DNA from: SIG351 sp045627045
GTDB taxonomy: Bacteria; Bacillota; Clostridia; HGM11327
DNA length: 12,981 nt
Reading direction: 5' to 3'
NCBI GenBank assembly: GCA_045627045.1
Contig: JAZQMY010000020.1
Span: 1 to 12,981 of the forward strand
A model generated the notes under the pieces. It saw only the letters and a program-made list of their open reading frames with translations. It searched no databases and was not told the origin of the DNA. How positions within the stretch are numbered: the first letter of the stretch is position 1; each line of letters starts with the position of its first letter. Below, in pieces: positions 11,601-12,981 of this stretch. The position numbers and the translations under genes were made by a program.

Positions 11601-12335
11601 TTCTACAGTGCGGTAAATGATGTGTTCAATGAAGTCATCTATAAAACTCAGGTTGTTGACAGCGTGCTCACTAAGCCGGAACTGTTCAGATCCAAAAGTT
11701 ATGTTATCAAGGCTGCTACATCGTTCATGAGCGAGGGTGTTGCATCGATCAATCCGATCATGGAAACGTTCATGACGATCGACAGAGAGACAAGAACTCC
11801 GGGGGTCGGAGCTGCGAAAGCATGGCAGAGACACGGCAGAAGTCTTGCCAGGTCTATCGGTGTGTTTGCTCTGAGTCAGATTATAACAGCTCTTGCTGAA
11901 TCTATACCAGATGCTTTGCGAGATGACGGAAATGATGAATACGATAAAAAATATCTTACCGCAGCACTTGAGAATTTTGTCAATGAAATGCTTCCGTTCA
12001 GCAAAGTACCAATCTTGAGTGATGTTTACGAAATTTCTAAAACATTTTTGTATTATATGGGTTTATCAAACAGTAAGGGATATGAGATAGAAAAGTTATA
12101 TCTCGGTTGGGTGGATACAGCACTTAAAGCAGTTGAGATCCTTAATGGTAAAAAGAACGGAAACTGGAAGTATGAGAACTATACATATTACAGCATCGTG
12201 TACAAGCTCCTGCAGGCAGCGTCATCAATAATCGGTGTGCCGATGGCTAATGCAGTCAGGGAAGTCGTTACCGTCTGGAACAATACTGTAGGTAGCTTTT
12301 CACCTGAGAATAAAATAGTGTCATATAAGAAGTAA
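2667..12335 (+). CDS. Giant phage polyvalent protein (zincin + ADP-ribosyltransferase-like + LPD domains)
   Basis: This is an uninterrupted 3222-aa ORF of roughly 360 kDa. ATG 2667 follows TAAGGAGA (2653-2660) at good spacing. Domains in order: a short N-terminal motif repeat (residues 4-40); a helical region; a Gly/Ala-rich hydrophobic stretch (~328-512); a tandem AYNYG repeat (~726-881); a zincin-like metallopeptidase (~904-1045, HELVH at 975-979); an LPD3/PBECR-like domain (~1133-1370); an ADP-ribosyltransferase-like domain (~1400-1805, YHGT at 1438-1441); a second LPD3/PBECR-like domain (~1829-1992); a coiled coil (~2235-2358); and a conserved C-terminal region (~2530-3222). Short (K/R)Y(S/A)LK-type peptides mark several boundaries. 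Polyvalent proteins are known phage and conjugative-element proteins thought to enter the host with the DNA and act on host targets. No methyltransferase, helicase or primase module was seen. The position between tail genes supports virion packaging, which is inference. The individual activities are predictions. Confidence 0.9.
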   Translation: MAITVAQLREERKKTENTKLNDQNTQANKIPTVADLRREKAYNALDVNSTAGKISQWMNNSANLFDNYFKSGSGSNEYQSGTKTALFYKQNEIKLNDYISQGNELKKTLENYGSKFGEEYSSKTLKAINDALSGYQKISEYGKLNSEFYSQFEDEESYNSWKKYYQDHEDLLKVKNTDKDFAYYVAKGRNNNSENNENVISKIAKGLPSFSLTGAVSDPYMARTETLKALTVDEKNVYDYYYGKYGRDKAEEYLSKISQYANQRSASEMYDSLKDKPLLEELFGIAAGLNQAGTGFQNLINFKDEYIPNSTLELTSGMVRNDLAKGKTGAFGTFGSTVYDINVNTANMLPSMLVSSITNNPNIGATVLGAGAAGNAYAEGLRKGMTKGQARVYSTLVGASEAGLESLLGGIGSFAGKSNIAKNVLSKLDDVAVNAISKIDSAFGRVAIMAGDAFIKLIGEMSSEFTEESLQEILEPWFESVVTGKQYEAPNADQVLYAGLLGALSAGLLDSVNVNTSEAEIYKTGKQIKGKSVDGDLTQKIIDSGKGYSADTIAYKLANKIDANSDAYSIGRLFYEEQAVLTEQNKQDIKRQIIESGVDETSAGKLTDILFKVFEGAKISKHEQTILESNPELTDAVRAVLLDNAAYRREAAYNQVAEQISQNAKSRKTTDTKTETSEVQTEQIQNNENTRNIGTAIKNVLGDITESNADIAAVIKGTYEEENGVDPEVYVRSMLIAYNYGLAKLPARALEASQGIISDLSREDRTAAYKAGLDVSERQEVAIKDNATAPEVNEYGTDEDYSELLKDELDKKKLPENVVKAALEDFGTNTEGDVAYYADSIYRAYNYGRHNLVNDLKSLEIDSDTAKSVFELGRKSMEKERSERSVSEAEVRRTARPESGKISYDNTIDTKHLNDRQKASVATAEIISKIYGIDIVFFDSRLNGNNFDGEYDGDNTIFLDINANGNDSALYSLAHELVHFIKKQSPEDFDVLADFVVAKYNAAGVSFGQAVQYRLEQYEGVVKNFTYDDAFEEAVCNAFEHVFRTGDAIQNLTELAQTNRGLVEKIRDFIKDTIKRVKELFDGVSSEQIEADFFDSIIEDYSETEAVFVKALNNAAAKGRKESRSAEKFELKNDEVYKITPDMTEEERYAVLKNANVIAVTDTESAKYGAISDLSAINQRAKSIAEKFVNKLAQELGILNVPLQHSELEFDVTISKNNGLKESLSQQLKYGGGYLNFAKALVNLKALLENSVMLYRNNHDIYEGTKKAEKYFQTKAVLLGAFETSKSIVPVKFEIKKQSNVKNANLYLVVSLTEIKKSDVMGRGSYDILSQDVLPAIGSTYSLPQIIQNVNSLDGDFLKYIPDKMLNTEQIKAKNEAIRNDTEKLNRLKLSDNRKYALKANDAQYLELAKDPKKNETQLQEMVQTAAKEAGYDSPLLYHGTKSFGFTTFDLSKMDDKRSIFLTNKSDVAGTYSGAVGKRRISETSYDVDSMNAKETVDALNDYADKYGDSLDSKYSYITPAEASRIKTDADTALNDLSKIVKSKINEYADKMAEDFNDSDMKTQQALVDLQEKIYLGSRDSILTPLYILIERTDAFKDTKVPAEALRKLTIEREVRKKNLDTTKGFVLRNELDGYVYVPMTTDEAKGILKDYNSRGNYSLLAKTGRVFEVDAAGQRWHELRNWLKSSLYDMNNTYVEKDNGKSYLIDRATDDVITSTESDLSGDSLHMLLLSKASFQMKLDAQSLRTTRDISAWAKYRGYDSVIFRSLVDNGGNADFDQSEMQSDVYVIFNPASVKSADPITYDNNGNVIPLSERFNSENEDIRYSLKGHNKDGIEVYETSEKTLNLTWKQRVDKFEAMLRNDYLNMTARFVRNGHTYYATLDKSNPVKSLYGEKHFSNNGKKAFIKEGADGGLFDLIENTIYVDSSIDTKNHKAIDNFTDYFDYFVKTVQIDNKVFDILATVKKKYYDKNGFTYTLYLKENNKKKASPAVTNKGFSVEGDTFAVNDTTTFSKSQEENSEKSNKYSLKSREASIYSFAKSLARDYSTENSAELLNLIKAADADYVSNKSTDTAIKKIVEWLQDNRKQGNKPLSAEAKEVLSKLKSQKVSLTDAQKQEVIKLYGSYGAFVKSLFGRMTINDKADVSLDQIWSELAESYPQYFNSQTNVGDMPVQLAEAINRLKTSYAPEVMAAEGNYLTEAMTADIKETFNNLENSIPDPLSKRFLLANALEETLNPGEKQVLERYNKQIAELDALEKHLSEIEAQIKYEYDSTGGQDIERINNLKAEKVKTENRINTYDKMLFKFESTDSMKKVLDRERTKILREADVKRNQALDKQRGDIEEAFTRNKTKKIIEKDVSDLLTWLTKPSKNDRKRVPDALRTSLLELVSSINRSSNKYILGKGKTKSDQAFLASLDDIRHMLDHPSGDNADIYQLYKEQLPSDFFDRYEDLISNVRKLADTGTEQYVINKMSVADLQSLSEVLKNIKRAVQDFNKFLGESKMQYISQAGDSSISTLKAMPKATTANKLFKNFTWDLARPAYGWTRFGEGGEVIWDGFVKGQAKLAFLAKEIIDFTAQTYTRDEVIKWSKEAITIFEGSDAEIRMSVGMAMYLYELTKRQQAKTHIEGAGIRVASWGKNFKVINNTDKIITSGEIDMITKQLTKRQKEVADKLQYYMATRGSELGNEISVMRYGTKNFNDPNYITIYTDGRGLSTDPESIKGENLYSLLNKGFTKDVQLNASNRIMLYNIFDVFSDHMASMAQYNAFALPVLNAIKWLNYNQNYFDEAAGKKMYGDSLKDQLARVYGDGKDSAPGENQSSDAEKFIINTIKAISGTESHSVPGEGIAIKLLQKQNVSRIAFNARVALLQPLAIVRAAEIIDYGDIVKGIMLSPNKIKSNIADMLSHSGIALWKSLGYYDTSISRGLVKAIKHDESTIDKINDFSTWGAEQADTVTWAAMWNAAKKKIASEGRYEVGSEDFYSAVNDVFNEVIYKTQVVDSVLTKPELFRSKSYVIKAATSFMSEGVASINPIMETFMTIDRETRTPGVGAAKAWQRHGRSLARSIGVFALSQIITALAESIPDALRDDGNDEYDKKYLTAALENFVNEMLPFSKVPILSDVYEISKTFLYYMGLSNSKGYEIEKLYLGWVDTALKAVEILNGKKNGNWKYENYTYYSIVYKLLQAASSIIGVPMANAVREVVTVWNNTVGSFSPENKIVSYKK
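2676..2786 (+). other. N-terminal TVAxLRxE motif repeat of the giant protein
   Basis: Residues 4-11 (TVAQLREE) and 32-39 (TVADLRRE) repeat a short amphipathic motif, with a polar, Asn/Gln/Lys-rich spacer between them. Repeated short helices at the very N terminus may act as a docking or packaging tag, but nothing in the sequence proves this. Confidence 0.6.
3648..4202 (+). other. Gly/Ala-rich hydrophobic region of the giant protein
   Basis: Residues ~328-512 contain runs such as GATVLGAGAAGNAYAEG and GLESLLGGIGSFAG, and later LLGALSAGLLDSV, with small residues regularly spaced. This resembles Gly-zipper or membrane-interacting segments rather than a classic transmembrane helix. A charged helix (SSEFTEESLQEILEPWFE) lies between the hydrophobic runs. 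Similar segments occur in large phage polyvalent proteins. A role in membrane passage during ejection is possible but unproven. Confidence 0.55.
4842..5309 (+). repeat. Tandem AYNYG domain repeat in the giant protein
   Basis: Two related units begin at about residues 726 and 832. Each has a hydrophobic helix ending in AYNYG (737-741 and 844-848, exactly 107 residues apart), followed by a Leu-rich helix and then a second helix carrying Y-K-A-G-L or F-E-L-G-R. They sit directly before the zincin domain, a placement I recall from other clostridial phage polyvalent proteins. The function of the unit is unknown. Confidence 0.65.
5376..5801 (+). other. Zincin-like metallopeptidase domain
   Basis: Residues ~904-1045 form a compact alpha/beta domain. 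A helix (LNDRQKASVATAEIISKIYG) and the strand IDIVFFDS lead to a DGDNTIFLDIN strand, then the zinc-binding helix SLAHELVHFI, with H975, E976 and H979 forming HExxH. Downstream, FEEAVCNAF carries E1032 and E1033, either of which could be the third zinc ligand, as in gluzincin-like EExxxN/D helices. All residues expected for an active peptidase are therefore present. The substrate may be host or phage protein, including self-cleavage of the polyprotein-like chain. The motif is clear; activity is inferred. Confidence 0.8.
6063..6776 (+). other. LPD3/PBECR-like domain A
   Basis: Residues ~1133-1370 contain the series FDVTISKNNGLKESLSQQL, then a Leu-rich helix (FAKALVNLKALLENSV), the strand IVPVKFEIKKQ and the strand NLYLVVSLTEIKK. 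The order (helices, 'LLENSV', then two beta strands ending in a lysine-rich turn) resembles domains called LPD3 or PBECR (phage Barnase-EndoU-colicin-RelE fold) that sit next to ADP-ribosyltransferase-like modules in polyvalent proteins. I cannot tell from sequence alone which family it is or whether nuclease residues are present. Confidence 0.5.
6864..8081 (+). other. ADP-ribosyltransferase-like (ART-PolyVal type) domain with insertion
   Basis: The domain opens with the helix DAQYLELAKDP...ELQEMV..AAKEAGYDSP, which typically precedes this module. It then has the NAD-binding motif YHGT (Y1438, H1439), the strand FGFTTFDLS, the strand SIFLT (F1461) and AGTYSG (Y1472). This matches the His/Tyr part of the H-Y-E active site of PARP-like transferases. 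The fold resumes at VDAAGQRWHEL (1670-1680), RGYDSVIF (1758-1765) and SDVYVIFNPASVKSADP (1784-1800). The third catalytic acid is uncertain: candidates are E1781 and D1785. The C-terminal run ending in DIRYSLK is a hallmark I recall for phage polyvalent ADP-ribosyltransferase modules. The predicted reaction is transfer of ADP-ribose from NAD+ to a host target. About 180 residues (1475-1655) are inserted in the core. Confidence 0.72.
8151..8642 (+). other. LPD3/PBECR-like domain B
   Basis: Residues ~1829-1992 show helix TWKQRVDKFEAML, strand GHTYYATLDKSN, then LFDLIENTIYVDSS, a loop with TKNHKAIDNF, the strand DYFVKTVQIDNKVFDILATV and the strand FTYTLYLKE. The 'LIENTIYVD' helix followed by a long beta hairpin with an aromatic core is what I recall for LPD3-type or PBECR-type domains. 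It follows the ADP-ribosyltransferase-like module directly and shares its element order with domain A. Active-site residues cannot be assigned by eye. Confidence 0.55.
9369..9740 (+). other. Coiled-coil segment of the giant protein
   Basis: Residues ~2235-2358 are Glu/Lys/Arg-rich with heptad-like spacing of Leu, Ile and Ala (for example KQIAELDALEKHLSEIEAQI), a short Gly break, then a second helix and the basic run READVKRNQALDKQR. This is likely an antiparallel coiled coil linking the enzymatic half to the C-terminal half. Its role is probably structural. Confidence 0.6.
10254..12332 (+). other. Conserved C-terminal region of phage mega-proteins (LPD38-like)
   Basis: Residues ~2530-3222 carry blocks that I recall as conserved in large clostridial phage polyvalent proteins: a WDGFVKG...AFLAKEI helix; SELGNEISVMRYG...NYITI (GNE at 2684-2686); DHMASMAQYNAFALP; RVALLQPLAIVRAAE; and KTQVVDSVL (TQVVDS at 2994-2999) followed by RSKSYVIKAATSFMSE. 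A hydrophobic helix near 3061-3078 (SIGVFALSQIITALA) could touch a membrane. The extreme C terminus is helical, Tyr/Lys-rich and soluble-looking. The family name LPD38 is a guess; the function is unknown, possibly virion attachment or packaging. Confidence 0.5.
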
Positions 12336-12339
12336 ATTT

Positions 12340-12371
12340 GCGGCGGGTGGGTATCTGATAAAGCCTGCCGT
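12340..12371 (+). other. Hairpin between the giant gene and the BppU gene
   Basis: CGGCGGG at 12341-12347 can pair with CCTGCCG at 12364-12370 (one G-U), extended by a G-U pair at 12340/12371, with a 16-base loop. No T-tract follows, so it is not a standard intrinsic terminator. It lies in the only gap longer than 20 bases in the window and may tune mRNA stability or partial termination. Confidence 0.45.
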
Positions 12372-12387
12372 ATGATATTATACAAAC

Positions 12388-12394
12388 GAGGAGG
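12388..12394 (+). promoter_or_regulatory. Ribosome binding site for the BppU gene
   Basis: GAGGAGG lies 5 bases before ATG 12400. It is the strongest Shine-Dalgarno sequence in the window and fixes the start of the partial gene at the right edge. Confidence 0.85.
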
Positions 12395-12399
12395 ATATT

Positions 12400-12981
12400 A
12401 TGAAGCAGAAATATATATTTACTCTTGACTTAACGAAGCACGAGTCGCAGGTGTCGCTGCCTGTTATGCTTGGTGATAAGGCGAGAGAATTGTTTATCGG
12501 CTTGCGAGTGGGTGAAGCTCCGTGGAAGTTGCCTTCCGGCGGAAGAGCGGTGTTCACTGCTATGAAACCTGATGGCAATGTTATATTCAATGATTGCATT
12601 ATTTCTCAAGAGGGTGCTGTTGTCTATTACAGATTTACAAATCAGACGGCTAATTTTGCCGGCATACAGGTTTGCCAAATCAATCTATATGACTCGGACG
12701 GATCACCTATCAGATCACCTCGGTTTGAGATGGTAATAAGCAATAAAGTTGTATATGACGATGACGTAATCGAGTCAGAATCAGAACGTCAGGCTCTTGA
12801 CACAATGATTGAGGAATTGATACAGGCAAAGAAAGACCTTGAAAACATCAATTTATCGGTCGGCAAAGAGGATAATCTGACATACATTATTATAACCGAC
12901 AGAAACGGAATCGAGCACAAAGTTTCATTTGCTGACATAAGCCCGAGAGGCAATTGGACAATTGCAACGAGTTATTACTAT
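12400..12981 (+). CDS. Baseplate upper protein, BppU N-terminal family, 3' end missing
   Basis: The frame is open from ATG 12400 to the window edge (194 codons, no stop). Residues 1-115 match the BppU N-terminal domain (also called DUF2479): IFTLDLTKHESQVSLPV, then a 'GDKARELFIGL' segment, RAVFTAMKPDGNVIFNDC, YYRFTNQT..FAGIQVCQINLYDSDG and IRSPRFEMVI, followed by the typical VYDDDVIESE. Residues ~125-150 form a short coiled coil (LDTMIEELIQAKKDLENI). After that comes ADISPRGNWTIATSYYY, where a carbohydrate-binding or fibre-like domain commonly begins. In lactococcal siphoviruses BppU links the tail tip to receptor-binding proteins, and this gene probably does the same here. The C-terminal domain that would set receptor specificity is outside the window. 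Confidence 0.85.
   Translation, partial: MKQKYIFTLDLTKHESQVSLPVMLGDKARELFIGLRVGEAPWKLPSGGRAVFTAMKPDGNVIFNDCIISQEGAVVYYRFTNQTANFAGIQVCQINLYDSDGSPIRSPRFEMVISNKVVYDDDVIESESERQALDTMIEELIQAKKDLENINLSVGKEDNLTYIIITDRNGIEHKVSFADISPRGNWTIATSYYY

Noticed and set aside
12340..12371. Intrinsic terminator after the giant gene
   Set aside because: The stem is present but is followed by ATGATATT and not a T-run, so a terminator call is not supported.
12371..12376. TATGAT resembling a -10 promoter element
   Set aside because: No -35-like element at suitable spacing; the AT-rich gap makes such a match likely by chance.
12378..12678. Two overlapping minus-strand frames at the right end
   Set aside because: They lie opposite the BppU coding sequence, which has clear family motifs and a strong ribosome binding site.
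1..12981. Diversity-generating retroelement, CRISPR array, insertion sequence or tRNA
   Set aside because: No reverse transcriptase, template/variable repeat pair, regularly spaced repeats, transposase or cloverleaf sequence was found on reading the window.

Overview
The window looks like part of the structural (tail/baseplate) region of a tailed phage or prophage infecting a Clostridia-type Firmicute, probably a gut Oscillospiraceae/Ruminococcus-like host. The reasons are strong AGGAG-type ribosome binding sites, moderately low GC by eye, Gram-positive phage families (DUF859, BppU), and a polyvalent-protein architecture of the kind seen in gut clostridial phages. The host is inferred; there is no 16S rRNA, tRNA or housekeeping gene. 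All four genes are on the + strand with short gaps (14, 15 and 64 bases), so they probably form one late transcription unit.

Layout. (1) Bases 1-1236: the 3' part of a DUF859-type tail-tip/fibre protein that enters from the left edge. (2) 1251-2651: a 466-aa phage protein of unknown function with a Gly/Ala/Tyr-rich core motif and two copies of a ~48-residue module at its C terminus. (3) 2667-12335: one uninterrupted 3222-aa gene filling about three quarters of the window. It reads as a giant 'polyvalent' protein: a short N-terminal motif repeat, a Gly/Ala-rich hydrophobic stretch, a tandem AYNYG repeat, a zincin-like metallopeptidase (HELVH), an LPD3/PBECR-like domain, an ADP-ribosyltransferase-like domain (YHGT) with a large insertion, a second LPD3/PBECR-like domain, a long helical/coiled-coil region, and a conserved ~690-residue C-terminal region of clostridial phage mega-proteins (LPD38-like). 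(4) 12400 to the right edge: the N-terminal 194 codons of a BppU-family baseplate upper protein.

How they may work together. The flanking genes encode tail-tip/baseplate parts for host recognition. The giant gene lies between them rather than among early genes, which suggests that it and its 466-aa partner are packaged in the particle and delivered into the cell with the DNA. There its peptidase and ADP-ribosyltransferase-like modules could act on host targets or defences. That delivery model is inference; the domain motifs are visible in the sequence. No mobile element, CRISPR array, RNA gene or diversity-generating retroelement was recognised.
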